Under the pieces are notes generated by a model that was not told the origin of the DNA, did no database searches, and saw nothing but the letters and a program-made list of their open reading frames with translations. 64,000 nt of DNA from Anabaena sp. PCC 7108 (lineage in GTDB: Bacteria > Cyanobacteriota > Cyanobacteriia > Cyanobacteriales > Nostocaceae), in assembly GCF_000332135.1 (NCBI RefSeq), contig NZ_KB235896.1:925954-989953 (forward strand), given 5' to 3'. The position numbers were made by a program, and so were the translations under genes. Positions 38,358 to 48,185 of the stretch are shown piece after piece. Positions within the stretch are counted from its first letter, which is position 1; every line of letters begins with the position of its first letter.

Positions 38358-40580
38358 CTAATCATCCCAATTTTTACCAAAATCTAGAACTGGATACTCA
38401 ATCCAAGAATCACGTAACCATTGCCGTCCATAATTTGCTAAAAAGTGCTTACTACGAACTTGATGATAAAACACTTCTAACCCAGCAACACAAGCTTTGT
38501 CATCAAAAACACGGTCTTGATTCTGACTCATTCTTTCTGAAATGCTATTTCGCCAAGCAGAATCCAATCCTAATTTAACAGCGATTTCGATATATTCTGC
38601 TTCATTTTTAACAATAGTATCTGTCACTCCTAAAAGTTTCAGGAAACTATCAGTGTGACGACCACGCATAAATTCCCCAGGACAAGTTACTATAGGGATA
38701 TTGCAAGCGATCGCTTCTAGGCTAGTATTACCACCAGACCAGGTAAATGTGTCAAGATAAACGTCTGATAATAAGTTAATCATCAGATAATCTAGCCGTT
38801 CTGGAATATTAAGATGGACACAGTAATCTTCACTATTTAGCCCAACCGCAGCAAAAGCACATTCCAATCGGGACTTTAATATAGTACCCCGTAAAAATAC
38901 AAATTTGGCTTGGGGAATTCGACTAGCAATTTCTGCCAATATAAAATCATATTGCGGTAAATATTTAAAAGGTGCTTGACAACATAAATAAATTACATCA
39001 TCATCACTTAAACCATAATCTGAACGAGTTTTAATAACTGGAGGAATATAAGGTTTAGGATAAGCAACACCAATATTAGGTAAGAGAATTAATTTTTCTG
39101 AGTAATGTTCTTGAGCATTTTCTCCTTCCATTAACTCGCTAGATAAAAAATAATCAATAGTGGGTAAACCCGTTGTTACAGGATGTCCCCAAGCTACACA
39201 CTGCACAGGTGCAAGTCGTAAACCTCCCATTTGCATAGTTGGTGCATCCATGCCAATTTCTGGATACACTAAAATGTGTAGTTTATCAGCAATTATTTGT
39301 TCACAAACTGCTGGTAAGTTATGAGGAATATGATAGAAAAAGTCGCTATAATCTTTAAATTGTTGAGTAATTGGATCTGGCTGATTACCTGTGTAATAAC
39401 AGTAAATTTCCAAATTTTGATGTTCACAGTAACGTAACCAACCAGTTAACCACAGTGTACCGCTATAAGAATGTAAATAATTAGAAGCATAACCAATGCG
39501 GATTTTTTCTTGCGGCTGAAGTTCTGGCATAGATAAAGGTACAACCCATTGGGGAAAGTTAGCCGCCATAATTTTATGCACTAACTCTCCATATTGGCGT
39601 TGTAAATCTACATCATTTTGAGCTTGATAGGAGAGGTAAAAATTAGTTAGTCTGCCTATTCCAGCTAAAGCATTACTTCGTTCTTGAGGCGTGTTTAAAG
39701 AAGTTTCCTGAATTAAAGTTTGTAATCCTTGCGTATATCTCTGACGATAAAATTTGATTTCTTCTTGGTGGTTGTATATAGTCGGGACTGTTAAATATTT
39801 AAGTATTTTAAAAGTATAATCATCTGGTAATAATTGACAAGCATTCTCTGCACTTACAATTGCTTCTTGATTACGTCCATTAAGCCGCAGGTCTATAATT
39901 AATGAAAAATGTAACCTAGGATCAGTATTGTGAATTTTAATTCCTGCTTCAAGTGTTTGAAAATATTGATCTAACAGGTTTAAATTTCTATAGCATTGAC
40001 TTAAATGCCAATAAACTTCCACATTTACCGAATACATTTCTACAAGTATTTGGTATTGTTGACTAGCTGCTTGCCATTTCCCTGCTTGAAATAATCTATT
40101 ACCTAAATCAAAAATCAATTTATGTAGTGGAATATTAGGGAAATTCTCTATTTTATAGGCGGGAATTTTCTCCATATCAAACAATGCTAATGCTTGCAGA
40201 TTTTGATGTTGGAGAATAATTTGAGCATAAATAAAATTGGTTAGACTCTCTCTTTCATATTCATTTAAACCTGCTAGTAGAGAAATTTCGCATTCTGTAG
40301 TGATATCAAAATTTTCTCCTATGAGTAAATTCATCGCCACAGCAGATAAAAATAAATTAGCTTCTTCAACATCACTACCATTTGTATCTATCAGCAATGT
40401 CATTTGATGACTATCAGGATGATTTACTACAGCTTTAATGGCTTGTTCTAATTCTAACAGCAGTAACTCTTCCGGTTGTTTCCAATCAGGAAAAATTATA
40501 ATATTAATGTTACCTGGAGTTATTTCCAGAAGCTCTAATATAGATTCTTGTATTTGATTAATTAGTGTGTTTTTTCCCAT
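38358..40580 (-). CDS. SPINDLY/OGT-like glycosyltransferase with N-terminal shared module
   Basis: This 740-residue protein begins with the cluster's shared module (residues ~23-140: IIIFPDWKQPEE, GSDVEEANLFLSAVAMNLL), followed by TPR-like helices (GNRLFQAGKWQAASQQY) and a GT41 domain from ~360: IRIGYASNYLHSYSGTLWLTGW, LRLAPVQCVAWGHPVTTGLPTIDYFLSS and SLEAIACNIPIVTCPGEF. It probably transfers a sugar to protein. The shared module sits at the N-terminus here but at the C-terminus of the next two proteins. The C-terminal tail near RSKHFLANYGRQ overlaps repeat-like DNA. Confidence 0.88.
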   Translation of the reverse strand: MGKNTLINQIQESILELLEITPGNINIIIFPDWKQPEELLLLELEQAIKAVVNHPDSHQMTLLIDTNGSDVEEANLFLSAVAMNLLIGENFDITTECEISLLAGLNEYERESLTNFIYAQIILQHQNLQALALFDMEKIPAYKIENFPNIPLHKLIFDLGNRLFQAGKWQAASQQYQILVEMYSVNVEVYWHLSQCYRNLNLLDQYFQTLEAGIKIHNTDPRLHFSLIIDLRLNGRNQEAIVSAENACQLLPDDYTFKILKYLTVPTIYNHQEEIKFYRQRYTQGLQTLIQETSLNTPQERSNALAGIGRLTNFYLSYQAQNDVDLQRQYGELVHKIMAANFPQWVVPLSMPELQPQEKIRIGYASNYLHSYSGTLWLTGWLRYCEHQNLEIYCYYTGNQPDPITQQFKDYSDFFYHIPHNLPAVCEQIIADKLHILVYPEIGMDAPTMQMGGLRLAPVQCVAWGHPVTTGLPTIDYFLSSELMEGENAQEHYSEKLILLPNIGVAYPKPYIPPVIKTRSDYGLSDDDVIYLCCQAPFKYLPQYDFILAEIASRIPQAKFVFLRGTILKSRLECAFAAVGLNSEDYCVHLNIPERLDYLMINLLSDVYLDTFTWSGGNTSLEAIACNIPIVTCPGEFMRGRHTDSFLKLLGVTDTIVKNEAEYIEIAVKLGLDSAWRNSISERMSQNQDRVFDDKACVAGLEVFYHQVRSKHFLANYGRQWLRDSWIEYPVLDFGKNWDD

Positions 40581-40711
40581 TTTCGATTTTTGATGTTGAA
40601 TTTAAATAAGCTTTTAAAGCGAGACAATTGAAAACCTATTCCTTGCTAGAACCTTGAATAAGGTACAGCATAAAATACCCCTTAATTTATGTTACACAAA
40701 TGTTCTTAAAG

Positions 40712-41806
40712 TTAATTTATCAAACTATCTATTTGATAATTCTGTAGCTGGCTCACTGAGGCTTGTGCTAAAGCCAATTCATCTTCATTTTTCAAAACTA
40801 CTCTGCCATAAATGCGCGGTAATAAAGATTCCCATTCCCTATCCCCTAACTCAGCTACTAGGGAAATATTTATGCTATCACTAATATCTAAATCTTCTTC
40901 CATTAATAAATTCATGGCAATACTAGATAGAAACATTGTTGCTTCTTCAGCATCAATATTACCTGTGTTAATCAGTAAAGTAATTTTTTCGCTTTCAGGA
41001 TGATTGGCTAATGCTTTAATTATTTCTTGTAACTCTAATCCAAGTTCATCCTCTGATTGTGTCCAATTAGGGAAAATAATATAGTTAATTTCATGAAGAT
41101 TGAGTTTAACTTCTAGTTCGCTAATGATCAGACTTGTTGTCGAAATTTTTTCGGCTATTGCGTAAATCGATTCATATCTTCTACTTTCCAGATCAATACT
41201 AGGATCAAAATCTCGCAATCTAACATTATTAAAACCTGCTTGAGATAAAATACTTACCAAGTTATCTTCATCAAACAGATGATAGTGATGCCCTGCCATA
41301 TAGGCAATATAATTTATATAATCTATTGGAGAGTTATAATGATAAGCAGGTTTAAATTGACAGTATCTTTCAGTATCAAATTGGTCAGGATTCAAATATG
41401 CTTCAATATATATTCGGGAATTAGGTACACATACTCTAAAAATCCCTCCTTTTTTCAAGATCCGATAACATTCATTTAAAATACCTGCCATTTGATAAGG
41501 ATATAAAAAATGCTCAAGAACATGAGAAGAGTATATTTCAGTAACACTTTCATCTGGAAACGGAAGTGGATTTCGCAAATCTAAGATGAGATCACAATCT
41601 CCACTAATATCTATGGTAGTCCATCCTTCTAATTGGTGTTCTTTTCCTGCTCCTAGCTCAATTTTAATTGGTTTATTCTCAGATAATAGTTGTGTAATTA
41701 GATTATTATTTCTATTAGATATTTTTTGTAAAACCTCTTGTCTGTGAAGCACTTGCTTTTTCCATTCCACATATTCAGCTAAGTTGACTTGATCATCTAA
41801 TTCCAT
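40712..41806 (-). CDS. Methyltransferase with C-terminal shared module
   Basis: This 364-residue protein has a methyltransferase domain at ~50-210: IKIELGAGKEHQLEGWTTID, then LPFPDESVTEIYSSHVLEHF and ECYRILKKGGIFRVCVPNS, the type often seen in polysaccharide clusters. Residues ~238-360 are the shared module: [18 protein letters not shown], then NIDAEEATMFLSSIAMNLLM. It lies between the GT41 enzyme and the large modular enzyme, all on the minus strand, so probably co-expressed. Likely modifies a sugar or lipid-linked glycan; substrate unknown. Confidence 0.82.
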   Translation of the reverse strand: MELDDQVNLAEYVEWKKQVLHRQEVLQKISNRNNNLITQLLSENKPIKIELGAGKEHQLEGWTTIDISGDCDLILDLRNPLPFPDESVTEIYSSHVLEHFLYPYQMAGILNECYRILKKGGIFRVCVPNSRIYIEAYLNPDQFDTERYCQFKPAYHYNSPIDYINYIAYMAGHHYHLFDEDNLVSILSQAGFNNVRLRDFDPSIDLESRRYESIYAIAEKISTTSLIISELEVKLNLHEINYIIFPNWTQSEDELGLELQEIIKALANHPESEKITLLINTGNIDAEEATMFLSSIAMNLLMEEDLDISDSINISLVAELGDREWESLLPRIYGRVVLKNEDELALAQASVSQLQNYQIDSLIN

Positions 41807-41944
41807 AAATTATTACTCTTTTGAATTTTTTTATTGCTGAAATTTTCAATCCAACTAATTAATTAAATACAAAATTAGCATATGAAAACTATCCCTAATT
41901 ATAGCAAATATTTATTTTCAAAGATTGTTGAAAACATAAATTGA

Positions 41945-44900
41945 TTAATTTGAAGTAGAGAGTTGATTCATCCAGGTATCTAATTCATAGGATTTTAGAT
42001 TTCCAACTGGTACTTCTGCTAAAGCTTGTTGATCTTCATTAGGTAAAACAATTCTGGCATAAATACGAGGTAGTAAAGCTTCCCATTGAATAGCTGCCAA
42101 ATTTCCTACTGGAGCAATTTCTAACCCTTCACTAATATCTAAATCTTCTTCCATCAGTAAATTCATAGTAACACTAGATAAAAACATTGCTGCTTCTTCA
42201 GCATCAATGCTACTTGTACTAATCAGTAAAGTAGTATTATAACTCTGAGGATAACTAGCTAATGCTTTGATGATTTCTGTTAATTCTAAACCTAGTTCAT
42301 CTTCTGGTTGTGACCAATCAGGGAAGATGATTAAATTAGTTTCTTTGAGATTTAAGGATAATAAAGTTGTGTTAATTAACTTGGAACTCACAATTTCAGC
42401 CATCTTTATCCAAGAGAACTTTTGAGATTGCACTAAACCTGCGGTAATTAATGATTGACGAACGTTAGGTTTCTGAACTTCACACAGAGCATTTGTCAGT
42501 GCTTCCACATCATTATCATTGACATAAATAGCTGCTTCTCCTGTAACTTCTGGTATTGAAGCATTAGGACAAGTAATCACAGGACAACCACAAGCTATTG
42601 CTTCTAATACAGGCATTCCAAAGCCTTCATACTTAGAAGGATAAACTAGTGCCACTGCACCAGAGTAAGCTATTGCTAGTTCTTCATCACTTAGCTGTAG
42701 CATATATACAGCACTACCTGCCGTGTAGGTTCTTAAATCTGGCGCTAATATTCCACCAATACCAGTACAAATAATATCAAATCCGGATCTAGTAGCTAGT
42801 TTTGAAAAAGCTTTAAAAAATAAAATACCATTTTTATAATCACCACCACTACCAACTAATAGGAAGTATGGTTTATTAATGCCATACTTATATTTAAAAG
42901 CGTTAATTTCGCCTTCATTAGCAGGTGAAAAAAGAGGATCTACACCACAATGAGCAACAGTAATTAATTCTGAGGGTATATCAGGAAAACATTTATTTAA
43001 GTCTTTGGCTGTATTTTTAGAGATGGAAATATAAGCAGAGGCGTGTTTAATTCCATGATGTTTCTCACGCCACATAGGTTCATTAAAGTTAGCCCCCAAT
43101 ACTTCTGGTATCATGTCATAAGCCATAAATACTGAAGGGGTGTTAATGGGGGTGGTGTAGTAGCTAGAAATAAATAATTCGGCTTCTTGTTGATCACAGA
43201 TGTGCTGTAACATCTGTTTATCAGCTTCGGTATTGTTATAGTTGTAGCGGGAAATAGTAAGATAACGAATACCGGGAATTTGGGGTGCTGTATTGGCTCT
43301 ATCTAGGACTAAGATATGATTAGCAAATTTAGTGTTTGCCCATTGTTGCAGGAGACTGCGCCAAACTCTAGCAATTCCTGTTTGATATAGTTGGAAAAAG
43401 ACACCATCAATGAGAATAGTTGGTTTTATTTTTTGAATTTTATTTTTTCGTTCTTCTACTTCTTCTGGTTGTAAAAACTTCCAATTATTACTATTAGTTT
43501 CTCTCTGTGCTATTGGTACAATACCAAAAGAGTCAGCAATGTCTACCCTCGTTTCATCTCCTACCCATGCAAAATAATCTCGCAGCAAAATAGGAAATTT
43601 ATTGTTTGCTTGTAAAGCTAACCATTGAGAAACAGCATTACTATAGCCATAATACTGTTCTTTAAACCGCAATTGTTCTGACGTAACATAGGCAAAGTGT
43701 TGAAACACTAAACCATTCTTTTCAGTTTCATCATGTAAAAAAGGATTTATGGCTGCAATATTTTGATGTTTTCCATCTAGAAGAGGTTCAACTAATATGG
43801 GAGGTTCATGTGCTGCCCAAAATGCACCAGGTTTAAATTGCCAAGTTCTCAACCAGTCTTGTTCAGGATTTTGTGCATAACAGTTACGGGTACTGATTAT
43901 GAGTTTTTCTCCGACGAAATACCAGCACCAATAAAATGCAGCAGTTTTTTCAGGGTTACTTATGAACATTTCTCTAACAGTACAAATCTGCTCTAATGTC
44001 CACAGTTCATCTACATCTATTTGCCATAATAAACACTCTTCTTCAATATTAGCAAGCGGTGCATTCACCATTTCCCTTTTACCATCCCAAAACGCGCCTT
44101 CGGGTTTGCGGTAAATCGTAATATTATCTGGATATAGTTTCGCTAGTTCATCCAGATATTCTTTAGTACCGTCATAGCTCAGAGCATTTTTATGGAATTC
44201 TTCACTAATATTTCCACCAAGTTGTACACTCCAACTTGTATCGTGCTTTAAGTCAGCTACACCTTCAATAATATGCCAATGCCATTTAAATGGAAGTTGC
44301 TGGAGGACTTCTATATGATATTGAATAAATGGTTGCCCATTTAAAACAATGGTAAAAAAGTTAACTGGTAGTATGGAAAAAGCAATATAATTTTCATAAA
44401 AAGAATTAGAATCTACTACTAATTCTCCAATATTTCCATCTTCAGTTATTCGATGGCATTCATAACCGTTTTCAATCAAGATATCAAAAGTAGATTTTGC
44501 CGTATGATTTAATCCCTCCAACATCTTTTGTGATATTTCAAATTGTATATATCTTATGGATTTATTTTTTAATAATTCTCTAGCTCCTTCTAATACATCG
44601 CTTTCAGCACCTTCGACATCAATTTTCAAATAATCAATATGATCAATACTGTTTTCTAAGCAAAATGAATCTAACTTAATTGCTTCAACAATTTCTGTAT
44701 TTATAATGGGTACATATTGCCCTGATCCTTGCGGATCTAGCATTTGTGGTTTTCCAATGCTATTCCACACTGAAAAATCATCTGGAAATTCATTAAATTC
44801 TATTTGAGTATCATCAGAATAAAATGCTTTTTTAAATCCGTAAACATTATTAATTTTTAATGCAATAAGTCTCTCTTGCAGTCGATTGAAGGTAGTTGAC

Positions 44901-45763
44901 GTTGGTTCAAATGAATAAACTTTTCCAGAAAAACCTACTATTTTACTTAGAAGGATTGAATAATCACCAATATTAGCACCAATATCAAAAACTAGCATTC
45001 CTGGTTTAACAAGTCTAGTCACTAGTCTTTGCTCAGATTTTTCATACACAGAAAAATAATTTTCAACACTATCCTTTTTTTTGAAAATAGAATATCCATT
45101 TCTAACAGACGTGTTTTGAGAAACAAGTATATAACTAGAGTCATTTAGTAATTTATGATGATTGATATTATTTTTGAAGGTAGTAATATCATCTAAACAA
45201 ATAAATTTCGCTCCATATACTTCGTTTAATTCGGCAACACCAGTAAATTCTGATCCATCTATTAAAACTACATCAAAATCTTCTATATTATTGTCTTGTT
45301 TAATTTTCTTAATACCAGCATCAGCAACTCCAGAATTTTTTACATATTCAATATCTTGTTGTAACCAATTAAGAACTTGTTCTAATGGATATAAATTTAA
45401 ATTAGTTATATTATTCCTGTAAAAACTTATAACTTCTTGCTCCTCAGGAAAACTTTCTAGTGAAACAGAAGAAAAGTTATAGCATTTTACAAATAATTCA
45501 TTTCTGTACCTATTTTGTAACTCAGCAAATCTAGGTTTTGAAATTTCCATACAAAACAAAATTGGTTTGTTCGGGTTTTCTCTTAAACCTATCACAAATG
45601 CTTCTGTACTTCCTTCGCCTGAAGATGAGCCAATTTCTAAAACAGTTTGAATATCTTCTTCCCTAGCAATTCTATGAATAGCTGTATAAAATTCATCATT
45701 TTTAATTTCTGGCGGAATTAAACGATTCAGTTCAGAATTAGTAATTTCATTATTCATAGTCAT
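41945..45763 (-). CDS. Giant modular methyltransferase-glycosyltransferase with C-terminal shared module
   Basis: This 1272-residue protein has at least five parts. (1) ~20-230: class I methyltransferase ([28 protein letters not shown]). (2) ~250-460: FkbM-type methyltransferase ([37 protein letters not shown]). (3) ~480-770: GT2-like glycosyltransferase region with the DxD-type QIDVDELW near 580. (4) ~790-1125: GT4 glycosyltransferase ([37 protein letters not shown]). (5) ~1138-1265: shared module ([38 protein letters not shown]). It could assemble and methylate a short glycan in one chain. No signal peptide or membrane span, so cytoplasmic. Confidence 0.85.
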   Translation of the reverse strand: MTMNNEITNSELNRLIPPEIKNDEFYTAIHRIAREEDIQTVLEIGSSSGEGSTEAFVIGLRENPNKPILFCMEISKPRFAELQNRYRNELFVKCYNFSSVSLESFPEEQEVISFYRNNITNLNLYPLEQVLNWLQQDIEYVKNSGVADAGIKKIKQDNNIEDFDVVLIDGSEFTGVAELNEVYGAKFICLDDITTFKNNINHHKLLNDSSYILVSQNTSVRNGYSIFKKKDSVENYFSVYEKSEQRLVTRLVKPGMLVFDIGANIGDYSILLSKIVGFSGKVYSFEPTSTTFNRLQERLIALKINNVYGFKKAFYSDDTQIEFNEFPDDFSVWNSIGKPQMLDPQGSGQYVPIINTEIVEAIKLDSFCLENSIDHIDYLKIDVEGAESDVLEGARELLKNKSIRYIQFEISQKMLEGLNHTAKSTFDILIENGYECHRITEDGNIGELVVDSNSFYENYIAFSILPVNFFTIVLNGQPFIQYHIEVLQQLPFKWHWHIIEGVADLKHDTSWSVQLGGNISEEFHKNALSYDGTKEYLDELAKLYPDNITIYRKPEGAFWDGKREMVNAPLANIEEECLLWQIDVDELWTLEQICTVREMFISNPEKTAAFYWCWYFVGEKLIISTRNCYAQNPEQDWLRTWQFKPGAFWAAHEPPILVEPLLDGKHQNIAAINPFLHDETEKNGLVFQHFAYVTSEQLRFKEQYYGYSNAVSQWLALQANNKFPILLRDYFAWVGDETRVDIADSFGIVPIAQRETNSNNWKFLQPEEVEERKNKIQKIKPTILIDGVFFQLYQTGIARVWRSLLQQWANTKFANHILVLDRANTAPQIPGIRYLTISRYNYNNTEADKQMLQHICDQQEAELFISSYYTTPINTPSVFMAYDMIPEVLGANFNEPMWREKHHGIKHASAYISISKNTAKDLNKCFPDIPSELITVAHCGVDPLFSPANEGEINAFKYKYGINKPYFLLVGSGGDYKNGILFFKAFSKLATRSGFDIICTGIGGILAPDLRTYTAGSAVYMLQLSDEELAIAYSGAVALVYPSKYEGFGMPVLEAIACGCPVITCPNASIPEVTGEAAIYVNDNDVEALTNALCEVQKPNVRQSLITAGLVQSQKFSWIKMAEIVSSKLINTTLLSLNLKETNLIIFPDWSQPEDELGLELTEIIKALASYPQSYNTTLLISTSSIDAEEAAMFLSSVTMNLLMEEDLDISEGLEIAPVGNLAAIQWEALLPRIYARIVLPNEDQQALAEVPVGNLKSYELDTWMNQLSTSN

Positions 45764-45810
45764 ACTCTTATTTACTTACTCTAATAATCAAATTTTACTA
45801 GTGATCAATC

Positions 45811-46218
45811 TTACCTTTCCCCCTCCCTCTTCTTCATATTCCTCAAAACAACCTTATAATCCTGCCTATCAGGATGCTGCTGCACCAACTTCTCCATGAG
45901 TGCGATCGCACCCTTAGTATCTTTCATTTCTAGCCGTAGTAGAGAAAGTTTCTCCAACGCCAATTGGTTATTTGGTTCTCGCTGCAAAACCAACTCATAT
46001 TCTTTTTCTTTAGCCTGTTGTTGCAATTCACCGTCAACAGACTGAATAACTGGAACGGCAGCTTGCTGAGGTTTCTCCCAGGATTCTCTTAGAGTATTAA
46101 CTGCTCCAAATAGAATTGAACTACCAAAAGACAAGACAGAAATATATGTTAATATTCTTTGTTTTAGCTCAATTTGCTTACGGCGCTTAACTAAGTAATC
46201 ATCTCCAGATATTGCCAT
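45811..46218 (-). CDS. Membrane-anchored TPR-like small protein
   Basis: This 135-residue protein has one membrane span at about residues 24-43 (LTYISVLSFGSSILFGAVNT), then a helical region with a TPR-like repeat (LALEKLSLLRLEMKDTKGAIALMEKLVQQHP). A protein-interaction role on the cytoplasmic face is likely. It lies 47 bp upstream of the giant modular gene on the same strand and may be in the same transcript. Specific function unknown. Confidence 0.7.
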   Translation of the reverse strand: MAISGDDYLVKRRKQIELKQRILTYISVLSFGSSILFGAVNTLRESWEKPQQAAVPVIQSVDGELQQQAKEKEYELVLQREPNNQLALEKLSLLRLEMKDTKGAIALMEKLVQQHPDRQDYKVVLRNMKKREGER

Positions 46219-46659
46219 ATTTTACAATTTGCTGCGGTAAATACTTAAGTAACAGCTATCCTCCTCTTCTATTTATGAGATTACCCACAACCTCACAGAA
46301 ACTATCACCCAATGTTTAGAGTTGAGTTAATTCTCTGCTCCAAGCTGAAAATTTCCGAATAGCGTTGTTTAAGGCTGGTGTTTTCTCAAATAAATTTATA
46401 ATATATTTGATTTAGGATGCTCCCCAACTTCTAAACTCAGCTTTGGCAATGACTGCTAGGCATAAGTAACAGTCCGTGGTGGTGATTACCGTACAAAACC
46501 TCATTTTCTAGCAATTTATCAGAATAAGTTGTGATATACTCAAGGAGTTGAAACTAGCTTTGCCAGAATATAGCGCTCTACGCACAAGTAACAATGGCAA
46601 AACGGAAAGCAGTTTTGATTAAGCATTTACCCAAATAAAATCTGAACTACATCGAGGTT
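46219..46659. promoter_or_regulatory. Divergent intergenic region with a putative promoter
   Basis: This 441-bp spacer lies between divergent genes. GTGATATACT (TATACT at 46535-46540) is a good -10-like hexamer for the plus-strand gene, leaving a leader of about 110 nt; no clear -35 was found. CGAGG lies just before ATG 46660. No other gene is seen. Confidence 0.45.
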
Positions 46660-46878
46660 ATGACTCAGCAAGTAATTCACCCTATGGTGAAATTGCAGCG
46701 TAACGTGCAATCACTCGTAGAATCCAATATCATCAAGCCAACCGATAGCATTTGGAAAATTGCTTTACTATACGGCAATGACTGGCAGCACTGGAAACAG
46801 GAACTGCAAGACTTTGGTTTTAGTATGCAAGATCCAATTGGTGACCTACTGGCAGTAGAAACTTGGGATGAAGAATAG
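46660..46878 (+). CDS. Small conserved cyanobacterial protein (DUF4327-like)
   Basis: This 72-residue soluble protein reads HPMVKLQRNVQSLVESNIIKP, then SIWKIALLYGNDWQHWKQEL and a DFGFSMQDPIGDLLAVETWDEE tail. The size and the dense aromatic/acidic pattern fit the DUF4327 family restricted to cyanobacteria; the family label is from memory. No enzymatic motif. Has its own promoter-like region and is convergent with the kinase gene. Confidence 0.7.
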   Translation: MTQQVIHPMVKLQRNVQSLVESNIIKPTDSIWKIALLYGNDWQHWKQELQDFGFSMQDPIGDLLAVETWDEE

Positions 46879-46927
46879 GGATGGGGCAAGGGGGACAGTG
46901 ATAACTGATAACTGCCTCCGTTGCCCA

Positions 46928-48169
46928 TCACCGACAAATAAGCAATGCCTGAGCCAATTCCTTAGCAGTTTGGTAGCGATCGCGTGGCAAAGGTTCCGTA
47001 ACGCGCTCGATAACTTCTCGGAGTTGAGGAGTAATGGTAGGTACGCTTTTCACGTCAAAGCCAAAAGCTCGTCCCTTTTGACGGAAAAACTTCAAAGGAT
47101 TTTCGCCAGTGAGCAAAAAAATCAGCGTTGGTCCAATCGCATACAAATCTGATTGTGTCAAAGGTTGTCCGCGTTCCTGCTCAGGGGCGCAATAACCTTC
47201 GGCACCAATCCTTGTCCCTGGTGCGGTTCCAGTTTCTTTCACTGCCCCAAAATCCAATACAACAACACTATTGTTATAACCTCGCACCATTAAATTCGCA
47301 GGTTTAATATCACGATGAATCAGTGGCTGCTCTTGGTTATGAAGATATTCTAATATCTCGCAGGTTTGAATCATCCAAGCGATCGCTTGATTAGGTGTCA
47401 CCGGACCGTTAGTATATATACGTTTTTCTAAATCTTGTCCATGAATTAATTCCATCGCCAAGTATTTTTTGCCAGCTTCCACAAAAAAATCGTAATACTT
47501 GGGAATTCCTGGATAGTTAAGACATTTAAGAGTGTTAGCTTCCCGTGCAAATAACTCTTGGGCTTTAGCAATTTTAGCCATATCCGCATTCATTTGCTTT
47601 AAAACTAACAATTGCGGTACACCCGTAGTCAAACCAGTGCCATCCCAAGCCAGGAAAGTAGTACCCATACCTCCCTGTCCCAGAATTCTCAACACCTGAT
47701 AGTGACGAATTATCTGTTGTACGGAAAGAGGTTCACCACAGTGAACGCAAAAAAGATTATTTGGGGAATTACCTTCGTGGGTACATCTAGAACTATTGAA
47801 AGCAGTAGTGACATTCTGAATTTCATTCCCAGGTAAAGCCTTCGGTTCTGGGATCTCCTGAAATTGGAATTTAAGGATTGGACCACCCTGCGCCAATTGC
47901 AACAGGGAATTATTGGGCAATGTAGTTTTATTTATCAGAGTACCATTCAGGAAAGTCCCATTTGTCCCATGACTAATTACCTGCCAAGCATCACCCTGCT
48001 TTCCAGTACTCACTTGCTTGAGTTCTAGATGATACCGAGAAACTAGATTATCATTTAAAACAACGTGATTATCCACCGCCCGACCAATTCGGATCACGGT
48101 GGAATTTTCAAAGCACCACTGCTGAAGCGGTGTTTTCTGTTGCCTGTCCAACAGGATCAGAGTAACCAC
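46928..48169 (-). CDS. FHA domain serine/threonine protein kinase
   Basis: This 413-residue protein has an FHA phosphopeptide-binding domain at ~1-105 (VIRIGRAVDNHVVL, VSRYHLEL, GTNGTFLNG), a short zinc-ribbon-like segment with FCVHCGEPL near 140, and a Hanks-type kinase domain at ~155-410: glycine loop LGQGGMGTTFLAW, catalytic HRDIKPANLMV, metal-binding DFGAVKE, APE in GAEGYCAPEQE. The start lies 16 bp after the phosphatase stop, so kinase and PP2C genes form an operon and probably oppose each other. Substrates unknown. Confidence 0.93.
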   Translation of the reverse strand: MVTLILLDRQQKTPLQQWCFENSTVIRIGRAVDNHVVLNDNLVSRYHLELKQVSTGKQGDAWQVISHGTNGTFLNGTLINKTTLPNNSLLQLAQGGPILKFQFQEIPEPKALPGNEIQNVTTAFNSSRCTHEGNSPNNLFCVHCGEPLSVQQIIRHYQVLRILGQGGMGTTFLAWDGTGLTTGVPQLLVLKQMNADMAKIAKAQELFAREANTLKCLNYPGIPKYYDFFVEAGKKYLAMELIHGQDLEKRIYTNGPVTPNQAIAWMIQTCEILEYLHNQEQPLIHRDIKPANLMVRGYNNSVVVLDFGAVKETGTAPGTRIGAEGYCAPEQERGQPLTQSDLYAIGPTLIFLLTGENPLKFFRQKGRAFGFDVKSVPTITPQLREVIERVTEPLPRDRYQTAKELAQALLICR

Positions 48170-48185
48170 ATTGACACTCCCCGGT

